Position numbers and translations under genes: made by a program | Shown: one piece after another, positions 1 to 7,641 of the stretch | How positions within the stretch are numbered: position 1 is the stretch's first letter | How the letters are laid out: every line of letters begins with the position of its first letter | The notes under the pieces: generated by a model | What the model saw: only the letters and a program-made list of their open reading frames with translations | Databases searched by the model: none | Told to the model about the DNA's origin: nothing | Assembly (NCBI RefSeq): GCF_003864295.1 | Contig: NZ_BDQK01000004.1 | Span: 1 to 47,382, forward strand | Direction: 5' to 3' | DNA from: Aphanothece sacrum FPU1 | GTDB taxonomy: Bacteria > Cyanobacteriota > Cyanobacteriia > Cyanobacteriales > Microcystaceae | DNA length: 47,382 bases

Positions 1-2
1 TA

Positions 3-809
3 AATAATGCGGCTCAAGATGCTTTATTGTTGGAAGTTCTTAACAGATTAGGCCCTCAAGTACAAGGTGGCTTATCCGGTTGGTTAGGTCGGTTTAGTCG
101 TTCGATTAGATTAGATCGAGTTCTTAGCGTACTTCAATTTATGCTAGTTCTTCACAACGCAGGAATGTTAAGTCGTTCATTACTTGATTCCATTAGTTAT
201 TTGATTGATTCAGCCGGTCAAGCTTTCGGATTGAAAGACGAAGATGATAACCCTATTAATTTAACGGCAACTATTGGGAGTTCTGTTAGTTTTCTTGAAG
301 GAATTTTAGGTACTGAATTATATTCTGGACTTTCTTATAACTGGAAGAAACTATCAGCTATTTATACATCTGCCGTTAATGTTTATCAGTTAACTACGAA
401 CTCTATGGCTGGTATAGCTGAAGGGTTAGAAACGGTTGGTAACTACACGGGAAAAATAGGAAATGCGCTTAAACGTGGTGGAGTAATTATAGAAAATGCC
501 TATCAATGGATGGATGAAACCTTATCTATTAAATCAGGTAAATTTGCAGCCATTCAAAAAATTACTGATGGTATTTCTCAAGCTGATAGTATTGTTAATG
601 ACCTCACAAGCGTGACCGAGGAAATAATCGAAACTAAGGACAATATTAAACAAATCCAGACTGAGTTTAAAACAATTCAAGATAATTTAAAAGATAAGGA
701 GAAAACAAAATTAGAGAAAGAAAATAAAGCTAGGACTGATAGTTTAGGCCCCAATATTGCTAGAGAAAACTTATTAGAAGCACCTGAAAAAGATGTCACT
801 ACCAACTGA
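3..809 (+). CDS. Unrecognised protein, 5' end outside window
   Basis: The reading frame is open from the left edge (first full codon at position 3) to the stop at 807-809, so the true start lies upstream; the TTG at 27 is only an internal candidate. I do not recognise the family. The visible part (about 268 residues) is largely alpha-helical, with a moderately hydrophobic stretch around the segment SVLQFMLVLHNAGMLSRSLL. It ends in a charged, Lys/Glu-rich helix (IKQIQTEFKTIQDNLKDKEK) that looks like a coiled coil. The next gene starts inside its last codons (ATG at 794), which suggests translational coupling in an operon running to 3802. A structural or tape-measure-like role in a mobile element is possible, but nothing here proves it. 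Confidence 0.55.
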   Translation, partial: NNAAQDALLLEVLNRLGPQVQGGLSGWLGRFSRSIRLDRVLSVLQFMLVLHNAGMLSRSLLDSISYLIDSAGQAFGLKDEDDNPINLTATIGSSVSFLEGILGTELYSGLSYNWKKLSAIYTSAVNVYQLTTNSMAGIAEGLETVGNYTGKIGNALKRGGVIIENAYQWMDETLSIKSGKFAAIQKITDGISQADSIVNDLTSVTEEIIETKDNIKQIQTEFKTIQDNLKDKEKTKLEKENKARTDSLGPNIARENLLEAPEKDVTTN

Positions 810-1660
810 TTTTAATTCCTGGGAACACTTTCAAGATATTTGGAAGAAAACCCACAATAAAGAAGTTCGTCAATGGTTTCGTGACCTTGACCCTGATACT
901 TTAGATCTTGACCTAAAAAATACCTCGACAAAGTTTATATTTAGCTTCATTAATTGATGATAAAGATTCGGCTTTACAATGCATTTGTAAGTGGATTTTC
1001 TTTAATTATGATATTCGTCGAGGTCAAGCTTTTACAACTCCTATTTATGGCATTCCCATTGAAGACTACAATCAATCTTTTAAATACAAGCCACAAATTA
1101 CCTTATTATTTGTTGAGAATGCTCATGACGTTGAGCCTGAATATGAACCCTTGTACAGGACAAATTAGTTTTAGATTAATTCAAGAAACTTCTCAAACAA
1201 TTACAGAATTAGAGTTAAAATTAATGGCCACTAAAATCAAAAGTCTTTTTTGCTAAACCGCGTTATAAATGGCGTAAAGGTAAGGAGATTTATTCTTACA
1301 GAGATAAGGAAAAAGGCTATGAATTGAAAGTGTATGCCAGAGCTGAACTTGATGCGAAAAACTTAATAGAGCAAGTTTTAGATATTCAAAATCATAAACC
1401 CGATTGGACTTACTCAGAAAAAATGTTGCTCCTAATGAAACCGCCGCTTTTCCCACTATTCCTGGTACTCAAATAATTTTAGGCCAAAAGTAAGAAAAAA
1501 CCTCGAAGCCGTCCCCATTACTGATGTTTATTTTACTGGAGCTATTTGTACTATACATGGGCTTAAACGTCCCATACCTTTAGTGGATTTAAACCTATCA
1601 ATTTCCCGACGCTTATCAAACCGCTTGAGGTTGCGAATAAATTTCAAAGCAGGGAGAAAT
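794..1660 (+). pseudogene. Frameshifted hypothetical gene
   Basis: An ATG at 794, overlapping the previous gene by 16 bp, opens MSLPTDFNSWEHFQDIW, but that frame stops near 957. Consistent protein-like sequence then continues in other frames: LASLIDDKDSALQCICKW up to about 1165, GQISFRLIQETSQTITELEL to about 1250, KPRYKWRKGKEIYSYRDKEK to about 1420, NVAPNETAAFPTIPGTQIIL to about 1490, then AVPITDVYFTGAICTIHG to about 1600. At least five frame changes are needed, several at A or T runs (about 918, 1247, 1421). The product family is unknown to me. It is either a decayed gene or a stretch with indel sequencing errors, which the sequence alone cannot separate. The 3' limit is approximate. Confidence 0.5.
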
Positions 1661-1734
1661 CCTAGGGTTTCCAGGGGAAAATTTGCTTAAAAGTTTGCTG
1701 TAATCTGGGTGAAACACCACACACAGAGGACTTT

Positions 1735-2276
1735 ATGAGTACGTTACGAAATTTAGCACGCGGGGGCCAAAAATCAGATCGCTTTCAAGAATTTGATCGC
1801 TTACTACGACAAATATGATGAACGCCCCGACAAGGTAGGGCTCTGGAACTCCCAAACCCCCTCAAGTTGAATTATATGTACATTTGTTTGGACAAGATTT
1901 TAATGCAAAGGTATTTCACAAGGTTAAAGGGACAGAATCTACCTGGAATACGAATAAAGAAAAACTTGCAGGACGTACCAAGTTAGGAGAAGGTGCATTT
2001 CCTGCTGCCGACGATATCATTTTAATAGGTGGCCGCGCTCGTCCTGCTAAGGTCGTAATCACCACTGGCTTAACTTCTAAAGGTGTAAGAAAGACTTCAG
2101 ATCGCACAAAATTACCTTACCTCAGTTATGGCGGTACTTCAGGTAGTATTCCCTTTGGCCGATTAAATGGCACAGACGAAGAACTGACCGCCTACAACGC
2201 CATTGTTAATAACTTTAAAACAGCAGGAAAAATCCCCGCCGGAACCCGTGTAAGTCGCATTAAGGAGAAAATCTAG
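1735..2276 (+). pseudogene. Frameshifted hypothetical gene
   Basis: An ATG at 1735, preceded by AGAGGA, starts MSTLRNLARGGQKSDRFQEF. The frame breaks near 1805, resumes as YYDKYDERPDKVGLWNSQTP, and breaks again at a run of five C near 1858. From there PPQVELYVHLFGQDFNAKVF runs cleanly to the stop at 2274-2276. Two single-base frame changes would restore a protein of about 180 residues rich in Lys, Thr and Gly. I do not recognise it. The intact 3' part (from a TTG at 1884) could still be translated if a start were available. It belongs to the same plus-strand run as its neighbours, with the next gene 2 bp downstream. Confidence 0.5.
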
Positions 2277-2278
2277 CG

Positions 2279-2509
2279 ATGAACAGAGAGACTCCTTTCT
2301 TAATATGGACACCTCCGATTGATGAAGATTGCAATCTAGATCAAGAACTAGAAAATTTGCATCAAGCGACTGAGTTATTAGATTATGCCCTTTATACCGG
2401 AGACGAGTTTGACTGCGTTTTGGATTGTCTCAATGATCAAGGTCAAGACCCTAACGCTTACCTCGATTATGTGGCTCAAAATCTTCAATTCTTAGGCATT
2501 TGTGATTAA
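2279..2509 (+). CDS. Small acidic hypothetical protein
   Basis: This encodes 76 residues, strongly acidic (many Asp and Glu, few Lys or Arg) and predicted to be soluble and helical, with no signal peptide or membrane segment. The ATG at 2279 lies 2 bp after the stop of the preceding gene and follows AAGGAG at 2262-2267. The tight spacing on both sides (15 bp to the next start) puts it in the operon. Its small size and acidity would suit a binding partner or DNA mimic, but that is speculation; I do not recognise a family. Confidence 0.6.
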   Translation: MNRETPFLIWTPPIDEDCNLDQELENLHQATELLDYALYTGDEFDCVLDCLNDQGQDPNAYLDYVAQNLQFLGICD

Positions 2510-2524
2510 AACGATCAGGTAATT

Positions 2525-2977
2525 ATGACGTTAACTTTTCGTTTTGATAGTGGAGAAAATTGGGAATCTTTGGGGAGTTTTTCTTACTCCTCAAGGCCCA
2601 TTCCTGGAAAAGAAGGTCAAACAGATCCTATCGGGTTTGTGACATTACCTTTAACTTTACAAAACCATAATATAGCGGTTCGTTGTTCTGGTTATCCTGT
2701 TTACTCCTTTTACAGATATTGGGCCATGACTTATTATCTGATTGAAGATTTAATCACTCTCGATGGTCAAGGAGAATATAACAGAGTTGAAGGTAAAAAG
2801 TCCTGGATAGGAGAGACAACTATTATGACTTTTCCCCAAATGGCTACTAATTACAAGATAGGGATCGAAGTTCCATTTTGGTACGATAACTTCTTAATTG
2901 AAGTTTACGAATATACGGGCCCTGTCTCCAGTTCACAAGATGAGAAATTAGACCTATTAATTCGGAGATTATTATGA
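2525..2977 (+). CDS. Hypothetical protein, beta-rich
   Basis: This encodes 150 residues with many aromatic residues (MTYYLIEDLITLDGQGEYNR; IGIEVPFWYDNFLIEVYEYT) and a pattern suggesting beta strands. A helical C-terminus ends LDLLIRRLL. I see no signal peptide, membrane segment or catalytic motif and recognise no family. The stop TGA at 2975-2977 overlaps the ATG of the next gene at 2974 (ATGA), a typical sign of translational coupling within this run of genes. Confidence 0.6.
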   Translation: MTLTFRFDSGENWESLGSFSYSSRPIPGKEGQTDPIGFVTLPLTLQNHNIAVRCSGYPVYSFYRYWAMTYYLIEDLITLDGQGEYNRVEGKKSWIGETTIMTFPQMATNYKIGIEVPFWYDNFLIEVYEYTGPVSSSQDEKLDLLIRRLL

Positions 2978-3249
2978 TGGAACCTCAAAAAAAATGGAAA
3001 GCAGAGCGTATTATTGATGATGTAGAACACTATGGGAGAAAGTTAAAAGCAGAAAGTCATATTGCTGATTTTAACTTATCTCTAAAACCTCAATCTAATC
3101 AGTCTAATGGCAATCTAGGTTTATTGTTAGGGTCTATGTTTTGTTTCCTTCTCTTTGGATTTATAGGCTTTACTGTCCTTTCTAATCATGAACAAAAAAC
3201 ATCGAACCCTATTTCCCCATCCCTTGATTCCTTACCGATTGCACCTTAG
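2974..3249 (+). CDS. Small single-pass membrane protein
   Basis: This encodes 91 residues. The N-terminal 50 or so are charged and soluble (KKWKAERIIDDVEHYGRKLK). A strongly hydrophobic segment at about residues 50-70 (LGLLLGSMFCFLLFGFIGFT) should span the membrane, and a short Pro/Ser-rich tail follows. By topology the N-terminus is probably cytoplasmic. The start overlaps the upstream stop (ATGA), and the end overlaps the next gene by about 60 bp in another frame. No family recognised. Confidence 0.55.
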   Translation: MMEPQKKWKAERIIDDVEHYGRKLKAESHIADFNLSLKPQSNQSNGNLGLLLGSMFCFLLFGFIGFTVLSNHEQKTSNPISPSLDSLPIAP

Positions 3250-3802
3250 TTTTTTGGCTTTAACTGTTCTATTTTTCCTTATTCCTTTACCTCAAAGCAA
3301 AACCCAACCATCTATCAGGTATTTAATTAAAGATCATGCAATATATAAGCCTTATTCTAAATATCCTAAAATCTTGGTTTTTATTGCTGACAAAAACAAT
3401 AAAGGTAAGGGAAAATTGATAAGTCTTGATACCAAAAACGGGTTAATTGACGCTGAGTTTAAAGCTGTTAGCGGTGTTGGGGGGAATGAGGGTCAATCTT
3501 CTGCTGGCCCCATTCCCTCGGTAGTTAGGGTTGACTTAAAACATTATAGCGTCAACACTAAACCGCTTTATCTAAGCATCAAAGGGATTGAGGGGAACTT
3601 CTACAAAATTAACCCACACTTGGTTAAAGTTGATGGCAATACTAGAGGTGACTTTGGTATTCATTTTGATGCTAATGTTCCAGGTACGGCTGGCTGTTTG
3701 GGAATTGTAGATAGTGCCAATTGGCAGCAATTTCAACGGTTAATGACTACCTATCAACGGGCCGGATTAAGGACAATTCCTTTAATTGTTGCTTATTTCT
3801 GA
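3188..3802 (+). CDS. Exported L,D-transpeptidase-like protein
   Basis: This encodes 204 residues. A hydrophobic segment at residues 17-35 (YRLHLSFLALTVLFFLIPLP) is a signal peptide or membrane anchor. The C-terminal half carries GDFGIHFDANVPGTAGCLGI, with His159 and Cys170. That matches the H...S/T-x-G-C active-site pattern of YkuD-type L,D-transpeptidases and related phage-associated proteins, which act on peptidoglycan peptides with a catalytic cysteine. The assignment rests on this motif only. The ATG at 3188 lies inside the preceding gene in another frame; a later start would remove the signal segment. It is the last gene of the plus-strand run and faces the ParA-like gene. A cell-wall role for the module, such as envelope penetration or anchoring, is inference. 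Confidence 0.55.
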   Translation: MNKKHRTLFPHPLIPYRLHLSFLALTVLFFLIPLPQSKTQPSIRYLIKDHAIYKPYSKYPKILVFIADKNNKGKGKLISLDTKNGLIDAEFKAVSGVGGNEGQSSAGPIPSVVRVDLKHYSVNTKPLYLSIKGIEGNFYKINPHLVKVDGNTRGDFGIHFDANVPGTAGCLGIVDSANWQQFQRLMTTYQRAGLRTIPLIVAYF

Positions 3803-3804
3803 GG

Positions 3805-3889
3805 TGTTCCCTAAAAGGGCGATCGCCCCTTAACTGTTCCCTAACTTTCAAGCCTCTAACTGTGCGATCGCCTATTAATTGTTCCCTAA
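3805..3889 (+). repeat. Three direct TGTTCCCTAA repeats with HIP1 sites
   Basis: TGTTCCCTAA occurs at 3805, 3835 and 3880 in the same orientation, spaced 30 and 45 bp, with HIP1-type GCGATCGCC sites between them. They lie between the convergent ends of the L,D-transpeptidase-like gene and the ParA-like gene, the third inside the 3' end of the latter. The regular spacing recalls iterons or partition sites, but they may also be ordinary interspersed repeats. Confidence 0.4.
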
Positions 3890-4984
3890 ATTCCATCTGG
3901 GGATTCCTCCTACTAATTTAAACGCTAATTCACTACGGGGGTTTTGAGGATCTTCTAACAAGTGTATTCCCCAATAATAGAGAAGATCACTAAAGCGAAT
4001 ACAAACTTCTTCAGGATCAATACAGTCAAATTTTTTATCAGTTTGACTAATATCTTGATAAACATCTAAAAAGTTTTGTTTGAGTATTTTAAATCGTTTA
4101 ACTCCAGGATCTCTAAAGTTATTGACTAAAATAAATAAATTAGCTGTTTGATTAATACTCCGAATTTCTTGGACGGTACTTTGAATAACTTTTCCATGTT
4201 TATTCATTCCCAAAGGATTTAAAGTGGTGGGAATAATACAATAGTTTAATCTTTTAATTAATTCTCGATCATTTCTTTCTAAAGCAGGGGAACAATCACA
4301 GATAACAATTTGACAATTTTGGACTGAATTTTCATCCCAAGTATCTTTATTAAACACCTCAATTGTGTTACCAACTCCTCCAGGATTAGGAACATAAACC
4401 CCATCCCATAGTAACTTATGTAAATTTTGCTCAGGATCTAAATCTAATAAAGCAATATCAAATCCTTGAAGGGCTAAAGCTCCTGCTAAATGAGCCGCGA
4501 CGGTTGTTTTTCCTACTCCTCCTTTACAGGTAAAAACACCAAAATAAATTTTATCGGTTGGAGGCGTTACGCTACTACCACCACCACCCCCACCCACCCC
4601 GGAAGGTATCCATTCAATACCATTCTCTTGTGCCACTCCACAATAAATCCTAACATTTTCTCCCCAGGATCTAATAACAGCACAAGCAGGCCCACTAAAC
4701 CCTTTAGTAGTAATAAAATAAGCACAATTGAAAGGTTTAGCTTCTGGAGATGCCAAAAAATCTACAAACTTTAAGAGTTGAGGAGCCGTTACATTACTCT
4801 TAAGCCATTTAACTTGAACTACTCCTAATGATTGATTTTTTTTGATCGTTAAATCATATCCCGGCTGATTGGTTTTAGCGGTTTCTACTTGCCAATTATT
4901 GTGAGTAAATAACTTAGCCACGTGCTGCTCAAAATGGACAAAATCAGCAATAAATTCAGCTTCCTTGATAGATGAGGGCATCAC
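3875..4984 (-). CDS. Mrr-like nuclease domain fused to ParA-type ATPase
   Basis: This encodes 369 residues in two domains. Residues about 10-125 resemble the Mrr/restriction-endonuclease-like fold: Asp44 in GYDLTI and Gln57-x-Lys59 in VVQVKW form the D...(E/Q)xK catalytic pattern. A glycine-rich linker (about 129-138) joins this to a ParA/MinD-type ATPase at about 145-369. That half has a deviant Walker A KGGVGKTT (154-161, with the signature Lys154), a LLDLDPEQN switch (Asp181, Asp183) and a Walker B IVICDCSP (Asp230). ParA proteins dimerise on ATP and bind DNA non-specifically; Mrr domains cut DNA. The fusion suggests ATP-gated DNA cleavage, or DNA loading through a nuclease-derived domain. 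No ParB-like gene is adjacent. It stands alone on the minus strand, convergent with the small-gene run. Domain calls are strong; the function is inference. Confidence 0.75.
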   Translation of the reverse strand: MMPSSIKEAEFIADFVHFEQHVAKLFTHNNWQVETAKTNQPGYDLTIKKNQSLGVVQVKWLKSNVTAPQLLKFVDFLASPEAKPFNCAYFITTKGFSGPACAVIRSWGENVRIYCGVAQENGIEWIPSGVGGGGGGSSVTPPTDKIYFGVFTCKGGVGKTTVAAHLAGALALQGFDIALLDLDPEQNLHKLLWDGVYVPNPGGVGNTIEVFNKDTWDENSVQNCQIVICDCSPALERNDRELIKRLNYCIIPTTLNPLGMNKHGKVIQSTVQEIRSINQTANLFILVNNFRDPGVKRFKILKQNFLDVYQDISQTDKKFDCIDPEEVCIRFSDLLYYWGIHLLEDPQNPRSELAFKLVGGIPRWNLGNN

Positions 4985-5069
4985 TGTATACTCTAAAGGT
5001 CTATACTTATAAGATTGCCCAAATTTTTAGCAAAATAACCACGTTGTAAAAAAAACTTAAATATAGCTA

Positions 5070-5196
5070 AGTAGTCGGACATAAATAAGTGTAGGCTGAT
5101 GCACTGCCCATCAAAAGGCTAAAACGCTGATGTAGAAATTATTGTGGGAGTGCATCAGCCTACATGTTGTATTCGTTTAATTATGTCCGACCACTT
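5070..5196. repeat. MITE-like inverted-repeat element
   Basis: An imperfect inverted repeat of about 18 bp (AAGTAGTCGGACATAAAT at 5070-5087 against 5179-5196) encloses a second inverted pair (GTAGGCTGATGCACT at 5090-5104 against AGTGCATCAGCCTAC at 5149-5163). The unit is about 127 bp and non-coding. A lone fragment of the same end (TTTATTTATGTCCGACTT) occurs near 19587-19604, which supports a dispersed family. Confidence 0.7.
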
Positions 5197-5251
5197 ATAA
5201 AGACAAAAAAATATTATACAATATATAATTAGCAAGATTAAGGTATGACAA

Positions 5252-5314
5252 ATGGATATTCAATTGAAGAAGTGGGGGCATAGTATCGGATTTTGTATTC
5301 CTTCATATTGTTGA
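5252..5314 (+). pseudogene. Truncated MazE/AbrB-type antitoxin remnant
   Basis: ATG at 5252 opens MDIQLKKWGHSIGFCIPSYC and stops at 5312-5314 after 20 codons. The pattern LKKWGxSxGxxIPS is the start of MazE-type swapped-hairpin AbrB antitoxins, which normally run to about 75-85 residues. No continuation or toxin gene follows, so this is a decayed stub. It lies directly beside a MITE-like element. Confidence 0.6.
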
Positions 5315-5376
5315 TACTTTTACAGTGATTATCAGTTATAAATATTAGATAAAATTAAGCTAAAATATTTAAAATT

Positions 5377-5441
5377 GTGGGTTACGACGCGCCTTAAAAT
5401 TCATTAGTTTTTCATCAAAATAATTGCCGCATCTAACCCAC
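5377..5441. repeat. Short palindromic intergenic repeat
   Basis: GTGGGTTACGACGCG at 5377-5391 pairs imperfectly with CCGCATCTAACCCAC at 5427-5441. It is a typical cyanobacterial dispersed hairpin lying upstream of scpA. The 498-bp gap from 4985 to 5482 holds this, the MITE-like element and the antitoxin stub, and nothing else I can support. Confidence 0.5.
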
Positions 5442-5482
5442 TCTACGATCTGTTTCGCAATAGAATGTATTAAAATAGAGCT

Positions 5483-6271
5483 ATGACTCAGACAAACACC
5501 GTCTCAGCCAGTGACGCGATCGCCATCTTAATCGAATTAGCCCAACAAGGAGAAATTGATCCTTGGGATGTGCAAGTTATCGACGTAATTGACCGTTTTT
5601 TAGATGAATTAGGGGTAAAACAAGATAGAGATTTGGCCTATCAACAAACAAACTTACCCAAATCAGGACAAGCTTTTTTATGGGCCTCCATGTTAGTCCG
5701 TTTCAAAGCTGACACCCTAGAAGAAACCCAAACCTCTGACGAAACCCTGGAAATATTAGACCCAGAAGATATCACAGAGGAACTTGGTATAGGTTCAGGT
5801 CGCTTAAAATTAGAAGAACGTCTACGTCGTCGTAGTGCAGCTTCTCCCCCCCGTCAACGGCGAGTTACCTTACAAGAACTGATTGCCCATATTGAAGAAA
5901 TTGCCGAAGAATTAGAGAAAGTTACCCCTTCTCGTCGCCGAAGCTCATCCTCACGCCCTCAATCTCATCGAGAAGCTATTGAAATCGTTACCCAACTAGC
6001 CCATCAAGAAAATTTAACAGAAATGGCCGAACAATTAGAAAGATTTTTTGAGAAATATTTATCACAATATCCCCAAAGTCAAAAGCAACTAGAATTAGAA
6101 GAATTACTAATTCAGTGGCATCAAGCTAAATCTCCCGAACCCTCACAAGTTAAGCATGATCGCGTCGGAGTCTTCTGGGCCTTATTACTTTTATCATCTC
6201 AATCAAAGGTAGAATTATCTCAAGAAGAATTTTATCAAGACCTTACAATTCAATTCCTGGAGTCTCCTTAA
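5483..6271 (+). CDS. scpA: Segregation and condensation protein A
   Basis: This encodes 262 residues. It is the kleisin subunit of the bacterial SMC-ScpAB condensin, which bridges SMC heads and helps compact and segregate the chromosome in the cytoplasm. The N-terminus carries the ScpA hallmark (IAILIELAQQGEIDPWDVQV followed by VIDRFLDELG) that binds the SMC neck. The middle is charged with Arg/Ser runs (about residues 117-155), and the C-terminal part is a winged-helix-like region (QEEFYQDLTIQF). Length is normal for cyanobacterial ScpA. The ATG at 5483 precedes MTQTNTVSASDAI. It is followed in the same direction by the nucleotidyltransferase 91 bp downstream; there is no scpB or smc in the window. 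Confidence 0.92.
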   Translation: MTQTNTVSASDAIAILIELAQQGEIDPWDVQVIDVIDRFLDELGVKQDRDLAYQQTNLPKSGQAFLWASMLVRFKADTLEETQTSDETLEILDPEDITEELGIGSGRLKLEERLRRRSAASPPRQRRVTLQELIAHIEEIAEELEKVTPSRRRSSSSRPQSHREAIEIVTQLAHQENLTEMAEQLERFFEKYLSQYPQSQKQLELEELLIQWHQAKSPEPSQVKHDRVGVFWALLLLSSQSKVELSQEEFYQDLTIQFLESP

Positions 6272-6362
6272 TGAGATTACCGTCAAGATTAAGCTAGTCT
6301 AGATGCTAAACTAGCCATTGTCAACATAAACACTTGTGGCAGAAATAGAGGAAAGAATATTC

Positions 6363-7520
6363 ATGAAAGCCATGATTCTGGCCGCTGGGAAGGGAACTCG
6401 TGTGCGTCCTATTACCCATACAATTCCTAAACCCCTGATCCCCATTCTCCAAAAACCTGTGATGGAGTTTCTCTTAGAACTCTTGCGACAACATGGTTTT
6501 GATCAGATCATGGTAAATGTCAGTCACTTAGCTGAAGAAATTGAAAGTTATTTCCGTGATGGACAACGGTTTGGTGTGCAAATTGCCTATTCTTTTGAAG
6601 GGCGTATTGTCGATGGAGACTTAGTCGGGGAAGCTTTGGGGTCAGCAGGAGGACTGCGACGAATTCAAGATTTTAATCCCTTTTTTGATGATACCTTTGT
6701 TGTGTTGTGCGGGGATGCTTTAATTGATTTAGATTTAACTAAGGCGGTTAAATGGCACAAAGAAAAAGGCGCGATCGCTACTATCATTACTAAATCAGTA
6801 CCTAAAGACGTAGTGTCTAGTTATGGGGTGGTGGTCACAGATGATGAGGGAAGGATCAAAATATTTCAGGAAAAACCTTCCATTGAAGAAGCCTTAAGTA
6901 CCAATATTAATACTGGAATTTATATCTTTGAACCCGAAATTATTGATTATATTCCACCGAATCAACAATATGATATTGGAGGAGAGTTATTCCCCCAATT
7001 AGTCGAAAAAGGGGCCCCCTTTTATGCGGTTAATATGGACTTTGAATGGGTAGATATTGGAAAAGTCCCAGATTATTGGCACGCTATTCGAGGGGTATTA
7101 CAACGAGAGATTAAAAATGTTGAAATTCCCGGTATTGAAGTCAAACCAGGCATTTACACAGGGTTAAATGTGTCGGTTAATTGGGATAAAGTAAATATCA
7201 CTGGACCAGTTTATATTGGTGGCATGACTCATATTGAAGACGGAGCCACTATAATTGGCCCAAGTATGATTGGCCCTAATTGTTGGATTTGTAAGGGTGC
7301 TACTGTGGAGAACAGTGTTATTTTTGAATATTCTCGTTTGGGACCTGGAGTGCGTCTAGTGGATAAATTAGTCTTTGGACGCTACTGTGTAGATAAAACG
7401 GGTGCTACCATTGACGTACAAGCGGCCGCCCTTGATTGGTTAATTACTGATTCTCGTCAAAGTCCCCCTCACGAACATAATAACCAACAACAGGTAATAG
7501 CTGATTTACTCAATCAATAA
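6363..7520 (+). CDS. Sugar-nucleotide pyrophosphorylase (GMPP-like)
   Basis: This encodes 385 residues from the ATG at 6363, which follows AGAGGAAAG at a good distance; an upstream in-frame GTG at 6336 would add nine residues but is less likely. The N-terminal nucleotidyltransferase domain (about 1-235) starts MKAMILAAGKGTRVRP, the GxGxRxxP loop that binds the NTP, followed by KPLIPI. It also has VVLCGDALIDLDL, with a metal-binding Asp. The C-terminal region (about 255-340) carries left-handed beta-helix hexapeptide repeats (PVYIGGMTHIEDGATIIGPS). The closest group is mannose-1-phosphate guanylyltransferase/NDP-sugar synthases, which make activated sugars for polysaccharides. The exact sugar cannot be read from sequence. 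Confidence 0.85.
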   Translation: MKAMILAAGKGTRVRPITHTIPKPLIPILQKPVMEFLLELLRQHGFDQIMVNVSHLAEEIESYFRDGQRFGVQIAYSFEGRIVDGDLVGEALGSAGGLRRIQDFNPFFDDTFVVLCGDALIDLDLTKAVKWHKEKGAIATIITKSVPKDVVSSYGVVVTDDEGRIKIFQEKPSIEEALSTNINTGIYIFEPEIIDYIPPNQQYDIGGELFPQLVEKGAPFYAVNMDFEWVDIGKVPDYWHAIRGVLQREIKNVEIPGIEVKPGIYTGLNVSVNWDKVNITGPVYIGGMTHIEDGATIIGPSMIGPNCWICKGATVENSVIFEYSRLGPGVRLVDKLVFGRYCVDKTGATIDVQAAALDWLITDSRQSPPHEHNNQQQVIADLLNQ

Positions 7521-7541
7521 GCTTCGTTATAAATATTGTAG

Positions 7542-7558
7542 GGTGGGCAATGCCCACC
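7542..7558. terminator. Hairpin after the pyrophosphorylase gene
   Basis: GGTGGGC and GCCCACC, separated by AAT, form a perfect 7-bp stem 22 bp after the stop codon. There is no strong T run, so it may be a dispersed repeat rather than an intrinsic terminator. Confidence 0.45.
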
Positions 7559-7569
7559 TTACTCCTACT

Positions 7570-7612
7570 TACTGAGTCTGATTTAAACCTTTGGTTAACT
7601 TCTCAAGATTAA
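7570..7612 (+). pseudogene. 3' stub of a lost Rpn copy
   Basis: The sequence encodes TESDLNLWLTSQD and a stop, matching the C-terminus of the four full copies. It is followed by the same spacer (AATTCTCAATTTTTAGC...) that precedes copy 1. This is the end of an earlier copy whose body has been deleted. Confidence 0.85.
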
Positions 7613-7641
7613 TTCTCAATTTTTAGCATAAAATAGCCAGA

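Noticed and set aside
954-1256. A 100-codon plus-strand gene starting at 954
   Set aside because: Only its last 32 or so codons look like protein; the first part is an out-of-frame reading of the frameshifted gene.
1253-1456. A 67-codon minus-strand frame
   Set aside because: It overlaps the decayed plus-strand gene, whose protein-like sequence is clearer, and has no ribosome-binding site.
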